A stretch of 25,268 nucleotides of DNA from Gammaproteobacteria bacterium UBA6724 (GTDB lineage Bacteria; Pseudomonadota; Gammaproteobacteria; Pseudomonadales; Azotimanducaceae), in the NCBI GenBank assembly GCA_002454165.1, contig DKIG01000009.1:1-25268 (forward strand). The letters are read 5' to 3'. Shown piece after piece: positions 1 to 6,924 of the stretch (within the stretch, counting starts at the first letter, position 1; the number at the start of each line of letters is the position of its first letter). A program made the translations under genes and the position numbers. The notes beneath the pieces were generated by a model, which worked only from the letters and a program-made list of their open reading frames with translations, searched no databases and was not told the DNA's origin.

Positions 1-1
1 C

Positions 2-23
2 GGGGGGTGGTGGACCTATACAG
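2..23 (+). repeat. Left copy of a 22-bp inverted repeat at the window ends
   Basis: A G-rich 22-mer (six G, then TGGTGGACCTATACAG) whose exact reverse complement lies at 25220-25241. The match stops on both sides after 22 bp. No transposase lies between the copies, and the intervening DNA holds core chromosomal genes, so this is more likely one copy of a dispersed repeat than a transposon end. It lies upstream of the first aldo/keto reductase gene. Confidence 0.75.
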
Positions 24-86
24 GTACTTCCTAATCGGTTGACGACGCATTACACTCCACTGGTTAGTGCCTCCAAGAGACGCAGT

Positions 87-1316
87 ATGAAGCAGGTAAA
101 CCGTCGCACTTTTCTTTCCAGACTGAGCCTTGGCGTCGTCACCGGGCTTGTATCAGGTATCAGGTCCCGGGCTGTCGCTGCCCCGGCAGACAGCACAGGC
201 GTCAATAATTATACCCGTCTCGGTCGCACTGAGTTGGAGATTTCGGACATATCCTTTGGTTCGTCCCGGCTACGCCACGGTGAGGAATATCTGGTGCGAC
301 ATGCTCTGGACAGGGGAATCAACTATTTTGATACCGCAGAGAGTTACACCCGGGGTAGCTCAGAGACAGTGCTCGGCAAGGCATTAAAAGCCGACCGGAA
401 CCGGGTTTATCTGGCGACAAAAACGGTAGCAGGTGCGGGCGATACCCGGCAGGAGATGATGCGATCTCTGGAGGGGAGTCTCCGCCGCTTGCAGACGGAC
501 TATGTGGATATCTTCTTCAATCATGCGGTGAATAATCTGGCACGGCTCAAAAACCCTGAGTGGTTTGAGTTTGTCGACTTAGCAAGACGGCAGGGCAAGA
601 TACGTTTCACGGGCATGTCCGGTCATGCTGGAAAACTGGCGGAATGTGTTGCCTATGCGAGCCGCCAGGATATGTTTGATGTGCTGTTGCTGGCGACCAA
701 TTTTGGTGAGGACCCTGCTTTCTATGAGCGCTTCACCCGCTCTTTTGATCTGGTCGCTAACCAGCAACGCCTGCCAGCCGCTATGGCAGAAGCCAAAACC
801 AAAGACCTTGGCATTATCGCCATGAAGGTACTGCGAGGAGCAAGGCTGAACGATATGCGCCCCTACGAATCCGAAGGACACACCTATGCCCAGGCGGCAT
901 TCAGATGGATTTTGAGCAACCCTGATGTGGATGCCAGCATCGTGTCAATGACCGGGACAGATCGGATAGATGAATATCTGGTTGCCTCGGGCGCGGATGA
1001 TGTGTCGGATGCTGACCTCAGGCTACTTGAAGGCTACGCCCGGATGACAGACACCAGCTATTGTCGCCATGCTTGCAATGACTGTGAAGACGCCTGTCCC
1101 TACGGGGTGCCGATTCCTGAGGTATTGCGCACCCGGATGTATGCAACGGATTATGGCGATTTTTCCTTTGCCCGTGACGAGTACCGCGCCCTGAGCAGGA
1201 ACCAGGGTGGTGCCAGTGCCTGCCTGAGCTGTGACGGTAGCCCTTGCAGGAATGCCTGTAGTTACCATATACCCATCGCTGATTTGTGCGGTCCTACCCA
1301 CAGACTCCTCGGATAG
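87..1316 (+). CDS. Tat-exported aldo/keto reductase with C-terminal 4Fe-4S tail
   Basis: This 409-residue protein opens with a twin-arginine signal (RRTFL, Arg6-Arg7, then a hydrophobic stretch to about residue 24), so it is probably exported folded to the periplasm. The aldo/keto reductase barrel follows, with the usual catalytic tetrad visible as Asp82, Tyr87, Lys112 and His146. The tail carries two cysteine groups: Cys326, 330, 333 and 337 followed by Pro, and Cys379, 382, 387 and 391, as expected for iron-sulfur ligands. The substrate is unknown. ATG at 87 is preferred over an upstream TTG at 39 because the Tat motif then sits at the N-terminus and an AAGAGA lies just upstream. The last 47 codons are duplicated at 5653-5798, beyond the RM genes. 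The natural downstream neighbour is the convergent gene now at 5795-6724. Confidence 0.88.
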   Translation: MKQVNRRTFLSRLSLGVVTGLVSGIRSRAVAAPADSTGVNNYTRLGRTELEISDISFGSSRLRHGEEYLVRHALDRGINYFDTAESYTRGSSETVLGKALKADRNRVYLATKTVAGAGDTRQEMMRSLEGSLRRLQTDYVDIFFNHAVNNLARLKNPEWFEFVDLARRQGKIRFTGMSGHAGKLAECVAYASRQDMFDVLLLATNFGEDPAFYERFTRSFDLVANQQRLPAAMAEAKTKDLGIIAMKVLRGARLNDMRPYESEGHTYAQAAFRWILSNPDVDASIVSMTGTDRIDEYLVASGADDVSDADLRLLEGYARMTDTSYCRHACNDCEDACPYGVPIPEVLRTRMYATDYGDFSFARDEYRALSRNQGGASACLSCDGSPCRNACSYHIPIADLCGPTHRLLG

Positions 1317-1380
1317 GAGTGGCTTGCCTGGTCCCACCAGGTTTTTAAATACTGCGCGGCAGTCAGCGCTTCTCTCACCC
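1171..1380 (+). repeat. Long direct repeat, left copy (flanks the RM island)
   Basis: These 210 bp match 5653-5862 without gaps at 201 positions. Differences fall at 1184, 1256, 1295, 1301, 1313, 1317, 1321, 1336 and 1338. The first five lie in the aldo/keto reductase frame and are all synonymous third-position changes. The last four lie past its stop, in sequence homologous to the 3' end of the minus-strand gene now at 5795-6724. The repeat is therefore a duplicated gene-to-gene junction, not an insertion-sequence end. Confidence 0.97.
1317..1380 (-). pseudogene. Orphaned 3' end of the PD-(D/E)XK gene
   Basis: Read on the minus strand this stretch encodes the last 20 or so residues of the protein at 5795-6724 (VREALTAAQYLKTWWDQAS). 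A leucine codon differs by two silent changes (TTA here, CTG there). The final residues then differ (His-Ser-Tyr instead of Asn-Phe-stop) and the shared stop is lost. The rest of the gene is absent on this side, because the RM island begins at about 1381. Confidence 0.85.
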
Positions 1381-1418
1381 ACCAATTGCACTTATTATCC
1401 GAATCCGCGTTAGTTTGG

Positions 1419-1445
1419 TTGACCATGCAGGGAAAATGATATGAT
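1419..1445 (+). promoter_or_regulatory. Possible sigma-70 promoter of the RM operon
   Basis: TTGACC (1419-1424) and TATGAT (1440-1445) each match five of six consensus bases, but the spacer is a short 15 bp. It lies inside the island, 28 bp before the GTG of the first gene, so the cassette may carry its own promoter. An AGAGG ribosome site follows at 1461-1465. Confidence 0.4.
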
Positions 1446-1473
1446 TAAAAAATAGCAAGCAGAGGCACAAGTC

Positions 1474-2763
1474 GTGGCATCTATTCATGGAGATTGGTTT
1501 CACTCCCGTAGTAGTTCAAATTATGGGGAATTGCTGACCGTACGAACTCTGGTTCGGGCGAGCGAAAAGCCGGAGTATCAGAATTTTCGCTGGTCCGGGG
1601 GCAGGGACGACAATCCACTGATGAGGCAGTTTTCGAGGACGGGCGATATTCAGCCATCCACAATGCAGACGAAAATCCGTGCGATGATACGTTATGGATT
1701 TATCCGAGACGGCAACACTTGTCCATTGACGTGGACCAGGATCGGTAGTTTATGGAATGAACTGCACGAGATTGGAAATTCAGTCGCGGCCAAGAAGATT
1801 TATGAATTGACCCTCTCAATTTCCCTTGCAATCTACGCCTTTAATGATTCGCAGCAGAAGTACACCATCAATCCAGCAAAAGGTGAATTGCCCTTACGGT
1901 TCCTGTTGAACAGGCTCGATAATAACAGCGCAATTTCTCTACAAGAATTCACGAATCTGGTTGATGGAAAAACTAATCGGGTTGGAGATAATGCGTCTTA
2001 TTGGAAAACGGATTTAATTAACTCCGGTCTATTCCATGAATCCGACGAACATCTTGTATACACAGGCAACTATGCCGAACTAGCGAACGAGTTGCGGAAT
2101 TTCACGCCTGATGTTTCTCTGGAAGATGAGGATTGGCAAAGGATAAGAGAAAATCCCCTGATTGAAATATCACCATTCCGAAACACCATCAAGAATATTT
2201 TCCGGGAAATGACGCAAGGACAAGCGATAGAAAATTCGACTACTAACGAAATTTATACTGACCCGCTCATTGGCGCCATTTCAGAACAAGAAGAAACAGC
2301 GTTGCCTGAATTGGACATACTCAGTGAGAATCCACGTTTTGCCAACAACACAAGGCGAATTAGAAACGCTACTTGGGCAATCAGGATTAAGAAAAAATAC
2401 AACTATATTTGTGCCGTTCCGAAATGCGATGTGATCGGAGAAATTTTTGTCGAATCAGCACACATCAAACCAGATAGCGTTGCTGATGAAGGTACGCCGC
2501 ACAGATCACACATGCTCAACGGCATTTGTCTTTGTCGACATTGTCATGTTGCATTCGATCGCGGCTATTTTTCATTAGCGGACGACCATCGAGTAATAAC
2601 GTCTCAACGCATTGATGACATCGCAAACCAAAATTTAAAAACTGCGATTCAGTCAAGTTCTGGTGATATTATTAAAAACAGGTCAGATAACAAGATGCCG
2701 TTGCTGGAATTCATACACTATCACCGGGCAAACAAATTTATGGGACAAGCAAATGTCCGTTAA
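1474..2763 (+). CDS. HNH endonuclease, likely the restriction enzyme of the cassette
   Basis: The C-terminal part of this 429-residue protein is a clear HNH nuclease. Cys313/Cys318 and Cys354/Cys357 would hold the structural zinc, and His330 (in AHIKP), Asn349 and His358 form the H-N-H triad. The first 280 or so residues match no family I recognise and contain short helix-rich segments that could read a DNA target. The GTG start is chosen for the AGAGG 8 bp upstream. The gene overlaps the following methyltransferase by 11 bp, which suggests translational coupling. Two methyltransferases directly downstream make a restriction role the best reading, but a Type IV-like or other nuclease role is not excluded. 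The DNA is AT-rich compared with the flanking genes, a sign of transfer. Confidence 0.82.
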   Translation: MASIHGDWFHSRSSSNYGELLTVRTLVRASEKPEYQNFRWSGGRDDNPLMRQFSRTGDIQPSTMQTKIRAMIRYGFIRDGNTCPLTWTRIGSLWNELHEIGNSVAAKKIYELTLSISLAIYAFNDSQQKYTINPAKGELPLRFLLNRLDNNSAISLQEFTNLVDGKTNRVGDNASYWKTDLINSGLFHESDEHLVYTGNYAELANELRNFTPDVSLEDEDWQRIRENPLIEISPFRNTIKNIFREMTQGQAIENSTTNEIYTDPLIGAISEQEETALPELDILSENPRFANNTRRIRNATWAIRIKKKYNYICAVPKCDVIGEIFVESAHIKPDSVADEGTPHRSHMLNGICLCRHCHVAFDRGYFSLADDHRVITSQRIDDIANQNLKTAIQSSSGDIIKNRSDNKMPLLEFIHYHRANKFMGQANVR

Positions 2764-4189
2764 CGAATTCGCATACAAAACTGCTTTCGAAGAGTTTCCG
2801 ATTGAAAAAGTGGTTGCGGAACCAGATTTACAGTACGGTTTCTTTGATGAGGCAATCGGACACCAGCAGGCGGAGCAATTAAAAAAATTTCGCGAGATGG
2901 AAAACAGATTGCCCATGTTTGACGGAACGTCTTTTTCAGATCAAGTGCATTTTCAAAATGCATATAAAACCCCAGTGCAGAGGTGGTTCCCGTATCGCGA
3001 AGGCTATTCAACCCGTCTGGTTAACTCGTTCATTGACGAATTGAACATCACGGGTAATGTTTTTGATCCATTTTCTGGAAGTGGGACCACTCTTATGGCA
3101 GCACGAACGCACAACTTGTGTTCATTCGGAATGGACACAAATCCGATATCGGTTCTGGTTGCGAGAGTTGAAAACGAAAAATATCGTTTTGACGATATTC
3201 AAAACATATCGCGTGAAATTGAGAAGATACACTCTCTTGTAAAATCGAATGAACGTTTTGAGACTTCTTTTGAACTAGCAGGAAAGATGTTCAACGATGA
3301 TATTCTCCAGTCTCTGTTGCAACTAAAAAATCACATAATGGAAATTGCGAGCGAGGTGGTCAGAAACCTTTTTTTCGTGGCATGGCTTTCAATCATTGAG
3401 GAAACATCAAATATAAAAAAAGAAGGGAATGGCATTAAGTACAAAAACAGGAAGAGAACCGCGAGCGGCTACATCAATATCGAGAAAAATATTTGGGAAA
3501 AACAAACCTTTCCAAAGGATAAATTCGAATTTGTGAAAAGGAAACTTGCAAGACATCTTGGCACCATTCTGACAGACATTGAAGATAATTTCGGAGTTTG
3601 CGAGAACAAACCGAAAGTATTTGAAGGGAGCTGTCTGAAGTTTGATGAATACTTTTCCGATCAGATTCAATTTACATTTTTTTCACCTCCATATTGTAAC
3701 TGTTTCGATTACTTTGAAATTCACAAGGTTGATTTGTGGCTTGGTGGTTTTGTGAAAAACAAAGAGGAGTTTCGCCAGCTTCGCAAAACAGGGTTTCGTT
3801 CCAATACAAATGCCATAGATCGCAAGCCGATTGTTTATAAAAATGAAAACATTGAACAGTTGATTTCGTTGTTTGATGCCGAGATGCTTTGGAATGCCAG
3901 AATTCCGAGCATGGTTAGAGGATATTTTGACGACATGAATACACTGTTCAATAAATTGCATGCTCAAACAATTCGTGGAGGGTTCGTTGGCGTTGTGGTT
4001 GGCAACTCCGCGTATGCTGGCGTCATTATTCCTACTGACTTTCTCATTGCCGATATTGCAAGAGAAAACGGGTTCAAGGTAAAAAACATTTTTGTTACCA
4101 GACATTTGACCACCAGTTCACAACAAAAACGTAAATTATTCCCGTTGAAAAATTATCTACGGGAAAGCATTGTGTTGCTTGAAAAATGA
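2753..4189 (+). CDS. DNA methyltransferase with SPPY motif (first of two)
   Basis: This 478-residue protein has the S-adenosylmethionine site DPFSGSGTT at 105-113, an acidic motif DTNP at 128-131, and the catalytic motif Ser-Pro-Pro-Tyr at 311-314. SPPY is usual for N4-cytosine enzymes, though adenine methylation cannot be excluded. Motif I comes first and motif IV some 180 residues later, the order of alpha-group enzymes. The spacer may hold the target-recognition region. ATG at 2753 is preferred over an upstream in-frame start at 2663, which would overlap the nuclease gene by about 100 bp. The stop overlaps the next start as ATGA. Coding is AT-rich. Confidence 0.85.
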   Translation: MSVNEFAYKTAFEEFPIEKVVAEPDLQYGFFDEAIGHQQAEQLKKFREMENRLPMFDGTSFSDQVHFQNAYKTPVQRWFPYREGYSTRLVNSFIDELNITGNVFDPFSGSGTTLMAARTHNLCSFGMDTNPISVLVARVENEKYRFDDIQNISREIEKIHSLVKSNERFETSFELAGKMFNDDILQSLLQLKNHIMEIASEVVRNLFFVAWLSIIEETSNIKKEGNGIKYKNRKRTASGYINIEKNIWEKQTFPKDKFEFVKRKLARHLGTILTDIEDNFGVCENKPKVFEGSCLKFDEYFSDQIQFTFFSPPYCNCFDYFEIHKVDLWLGGFVKNKEEFRQLRKTGFRSNTNAIDRKPIVYKNENIEQLISLFDAEMLWNARIPSMVRGYFDDMNTLFNKLHAQTIRGGFVGVVVGNSAYAGVIIPTDFLIADIARENGFKVKNIFVTRHLTTSSQQKRKLFPLKNYLRESIVLLEK

Positions 4190-5514
4190 GCAAGCCTCTC
4201 GCTACCATGTACGTTAAAGGTGCCATTCCAGAGGATATTGAACGAAAATCAATCCTGAATATCAGCACCAGAAATGTAACCACACAAACCCATGGTTTTC
4301 ACAAGTATCCCGCGAAGTTTATCCCCGACATCCCTAGGTGGGCTATTGAAAAATATTTAAACGGGGAAAAAGAACAAACGATTTTGGATCCATTTTGTGG
4401 ATCGGGAACTACTTTAGTTGAAGGGGTGTTAGCCGGTCATAATGTGATTGGTGTAGACGTTGATCCACTTTCACTATGGATTTCCAAAGTCAAGACAACC
4501 CGCTTGGACATGGATCGCTTGATCGACATTTCCGATTGGCTAATCAAAGGCATTAGATCTGGGAAGAAGGGCAGATTTATGCCAGAGTGCGAAACTATAA
4601 GGTGCTGGTTCTCCCCGGACGCCATTGTCAAGCTTTCCATAATAAGATCCTTGATAAATGAAATCCCTGATAAGTTCGGGAAAAACAGGAAAACCAAAGA
4701 CATCCAAGATTTTCTAATGATTTGTTTTTCTTCAATTATCCGAAGAGTTTCAAACGCGGACAATGAATCGCAAAAAACTTATGTGTCTCACACAAAAATA
4801 AAAAAGCCGGAAGAAGTCAACAATCTTTTTTTGTCACGGCTTGAAATGTTCACGCGCAAGATTTCTGATTTCTCTGAATTAGTTAATTCAAAATTAAGGA
4901 GGAAATACGTCCGTTCGTCTAGCACGACATCGCTCAAAAAATTCTTGGAAGGAGAGAAAATAGATTTGGCCATTACTTCACCGCCGTATATCAAGGCGAT
5001 CGACTATATCTATAACCAGATGGTAGAATTGTTTTGGGTTGGCGATTGGTTTGACATGCAGACACAGAAAAAACAAAACAGCCAGAAAGAAAAATACATC
5101 GGTGACAAAAACATGGGGAAATCGAAGTTTGTAGACTATCGCCCGCACGAAAATTCTTTACATATTAATAAATTAGATGAAAACCTGCAACAGGTTTTTG
5201 ACACTGATCAGAAAAATGGACATAGACATTCCTATGTGGCTTTCAAATATTTTTCCGATATGGAGAAACATTTTTGCCAAATAAAGAGACATATGCAAAA
5301 AGGAAGTCATTATGTAATGGTGATCGGTGATAGTTCAGTGAGTGGTGTTTATTTTGAAACCGCAGATTTTCTCATGCAAATAGCGCAACGAAATGGATTT
5401 ACAAACGTCAATCAATGGGGCTATAAAATCAAAAACCGCTATATGCGCTTTGACAGAAAAGGCCGTGGTGGCATTATTAAAATTGATCGGGTTCTTGATT
5501 TTGAGAAAAAATGA
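4186..5514 (+). CDS. DNA methyltransferase with SPPY motif (second of two)
   Basis: This 442-residue protein shares the plan of its upstream neighbour: AdoMet site DPFCGSGTT at 68-76, acidic DVDP at about 91-94, and SPPY at 265-268. After SPPY both read (I/F)DY followed by an aromatic-rich stretch ending in a Trp-containing LWLGG or LFWVGDW, so the two look like distant paralogues. Paired methyltransferases with one nuclease often reflect an asymmetric target, each enzyme modifying one strand. That role is inferred here. The start overlaps the previous stop by 4 bp (ATGA), so all three island genes form one coupled operon. Confidence 0.85.
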   Translation: MSKPLATMYVKGAIPEDIERKSILNISTRNVTTQTHGFHKYPAKFIPDIPRWAIEKYLNGEKEQTILDPFCGSGTTLVEGVLAGHNVIGVDVDPLSLWISKVKTTRLDMDRLIDISDWLIKGIRSGKKGRFMPECETIRCWFSPDAIVKLSIIRSLINEIPDKFGKNRKTKDIQDFLMICFSSIIRRVSNADNESQKTYVSHTKIKKPEEVNNLFLSRLEMFTRKISDFSELVNSKLRRKYVRSSSTTSLKKFLEGEKIDLAITSPPYIKAIDYIYNQMVELFWVGDWFDMQTQKKQNSQKEKYIGDKNMGKSKFVDYRPHENSLHINKLDENLQQVFDTDQKNGHRHSYVAFKYFSDMEKHFCQIKRHMQKGSHYVMVIGDSSVSGVYFETADFLMQIAQRNGFTNVNQWGYKIKNRYMRFDRKGRGGIIKIDRVLDFEKK

Positions 5515-5519
5515 ATGAT

Positions 5520-5533
5520 GCCGTGAAAACGGC
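5520..5533 (+). terminator. Short GNRA-loop hairpin after the RM operon
   Basis: GCCGT-GAAA-ACGGC forms a perfect 5-bp stem with a GAAA tetraloop, 6 bp after the last stop codon. No T-run follows, so it is not a typical intrinsic terminator. It may only stabilise the mRNA end. Confidence 0.3.
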
Positions 5534-5652
5534 AAGGGAAATACAGCAAGGAGAGTTATAAGGGGCGCGGTTAGGACGAACAAACCACCTTTTCGTGCTT
5601 TAGGAAAAGTATCCATTTCGGAAATGTAGCCAGCGCACCGCCGAATGCTGTA

Positions 5653-5798
5653 CCCGTGACGAGTATCGCGCCCTGAGCAGGAACCAGGGTGGTGCCAGTG
5701 CCTGCCTGAGCTGTGACGGTAGCCCTTGCAGGAATGCTTGTAGTTACCATATACCCATCGCTGATTTGTGCGGTCCCACCCATAGACTCCTCGGCTAG
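5653..5798 (+). pseudogene. Duplicated 3' end of the aldo/keto reductase gene
   Basis: This encodes the last 47 residues of the reductase at 87-1316, including the four cysteines of the second Fe-S motif, and stops at TAG 5796-5798. The protein sequence is unchanged; all five base differences are silent. There is no start codon or upstream gene body, because it is preceded by about 140 bp of unrecognised spacer after the methyltransferase. It is a non-functional tail or the remnant of the recipient allele. Confidence 0.9.
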
Positions 5799-5862
5799 AA
5801 GTTGCTTGCCTGGTCCCACCAGGTTTTCAGATACTGCGCGGCAGTCAGCGCTTCTCTCACCC
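5653..5862 (+). repeat. Long direct repeat, right copy (flanks the RM island)
   Basis: This is the right-hand partner of 1171-1380 at a constant offset of 4,482 bp. It contains the aldo/keto reductase 3' end and the 3' end of the minus-strand PD-(D/E)XK gene, which is complete only on this side. Here the two genes' TAG stops share the palindrome CTAG at 5795-5798. The left copy has ATAG at the same place. Confidence 0.97.
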
Positions 5863-6724
5863 TCTCTTTGTCAAATAGGGGCGGCTTAACCAGTGGCACC
5901 TGAAGTCTGAAAGATGCCGACTTCCCAGTTTTTTCAAGACTAATTTTTTCACCTGCCAAGGCTTGTGCATACTCAGCCTGTAATTTTTCCACATCATCAC
6001 CCCTGCCAGAGAGTTGCAGGTCCACCACACTACTTGTGTACTTACCTTGCTTTCTATAGGTCTTATAGATAAGTGTGTATTTTGGAAAATAGATAAAAAC
6101 CCAATAGTCAGTCCCCCGTTCATCACTGGGGTCCCGAATACCCAGTGCCGGGAATTCAGCCTGTCCCAGTTCCCATACCTGATAGCGCCAGGCAGCTATC
6201 TCCGAATCCTGTTCCAGGGGTGCTTTGGTCTTGTTGACGGCATTCTCATACAGAGATTTCAAATATACCGATCTTTCATCAGTCCGGGATGCCAACCAGC
6301 GCACCACTGATTCATAGGTGATTTTTACAGGATAGGCATCGGATTCGGTGGAAGTGTATTTCTCTGGTGCCAGGAGCGCGATTTGATAGGCTCGTGCATA
6401 GCCATCTTCCAGATATTGATCAGCCCTTGCTACATATCGTTGATATTGCTCGGGCTGTGCTGGAGCGTTGATTTTATTTTCAATAAACCCCATGAGAGGA
6501 CCCTGGGACGGGCTATTGACTAGCCACACCAGGTCTGATTCACCCTGCGCATTGCTAACGGATCGCCATGCCTGCCTATGTTCAAAATCGGGAGGGCCGC
6601 TAAACAGTTGAGCACCCACCCAGGTGCGGAAATCTTTGCAGGCATTCAACTCCACACAAAAGAGCCAATCTATATCTGCTTCGCATAGCGTTTGATGAAA
6701 AACAGGCTTATCATCCTTACCCAT
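5795..6724 (-). CDS. PD-(D/E)XK nuclease-fold protein of unknown role
   Basis: This 309-residue protein has a compact nuclease core near its N-terminus: Asp64 (in GESDLVWLV) and Glu82-Asn-Lys84 (in GFIENKI) fit the D...E-x-K metal site of the PD-(D/E)XK superfamily, the spacing of about 18 residues being typical. The C-terminal half (residues about 185-300), rich in aromatic beta-like segments such as YWVFIYFPKY, is not recognised. No signal peptide is seen. The gene is convergent with the aldo/keto reductase, and in the right repeat copy their stop codons overlap inside CTAG. It may be a small nuclease or defence protein, but no defence partner is attached to it, and the RM genes arrived separately. 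Confidence 0.7.
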   Translation of the reverse strand: MGKDDKPVFHQTLCEADIDWLFCVELNACKDFRTWVGAQLFSGPPDFEHRQAWRSVSNAQGESDLVWLVNSPSQGPLMGFIENKINAPAQPEQYQRYVARADQYLEDGYARAYQIALLAPEKYTSTESDAYPVKITYESVVRWLASRTDERSVYLKSLYENAVNKTKAPLEQDSEIAAWRYQVWELGQAEFPALGIRDPSDERGTDYWVFIYFPKYTLIYKTYRKQGKYTSSVVDLQLSGRGDDVEKLQAEYAQALAGEKISLEKTGKSASFRLQVPLVKPPLFDKERVREALTAAQYLKTWWDQASNF

Positions 6725-6800
6725 AGAGCAATTCTCCTTTGTCTTTTTTGGCAGTTTAGCATCCAGAAACTGGTCTTGCCCGGTACGAGGCTAAACCAGC

Positions 6801-6856
6801 ACATGCACTTCTGAACCTGCATTTCCGAACATGCACTTCCGAACCTGCACTTCCGA
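6801..6856. repeat. Four 14-bp tandem units (two 28-bp dimers) upstream of larC
   Basis: The units are ACATGCACTTCTGA, ACCTGCATTTCCGA, ACATGCACTTCCGA and ACCTGCACTTCCGA. The ACA/ACC alternation shows a 28-bp dimer duplicated once with two C/T differences. The array lies between the divergent starts of the PD-(D/E)XK gene and larC. On the minus strand the core reads TTCNGAAGTGC, similar to the array at 23796. Confidence 0.85.
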
Positions 6857-6924
6857 AGAGGTTGCCGAAACACTAGACTCCATCACCAAACCCTCGCGAG
6901 ACACAGCATGAAGAAGGCGTGCCG

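Noticed and set aside
1023..1391. 122-codon minus-strand open frame opposite the reductase 3' end, with a similar 82-codon frame at 5571-5819
   Set aside because: Both are antisense frames of the same duplicated 210-bp segment; their resemblance comes from the repeat, and the coding signal belongs to the reductase strand.
1474..5514. Type I or Type III restriction system
   Set aside because: No HsdR/HsdS, Res helicase or paired specificity domains; the nuclease is HNH and no ATPase motor motifs are seen.
6670..6873. Small minus-strand cysteine-rich ORF upstream of larC
   Set aside because: It overlaps the start of the PD-(D/E)XK gene in another frame, and its odd composition comes from the 14-bp repeat.
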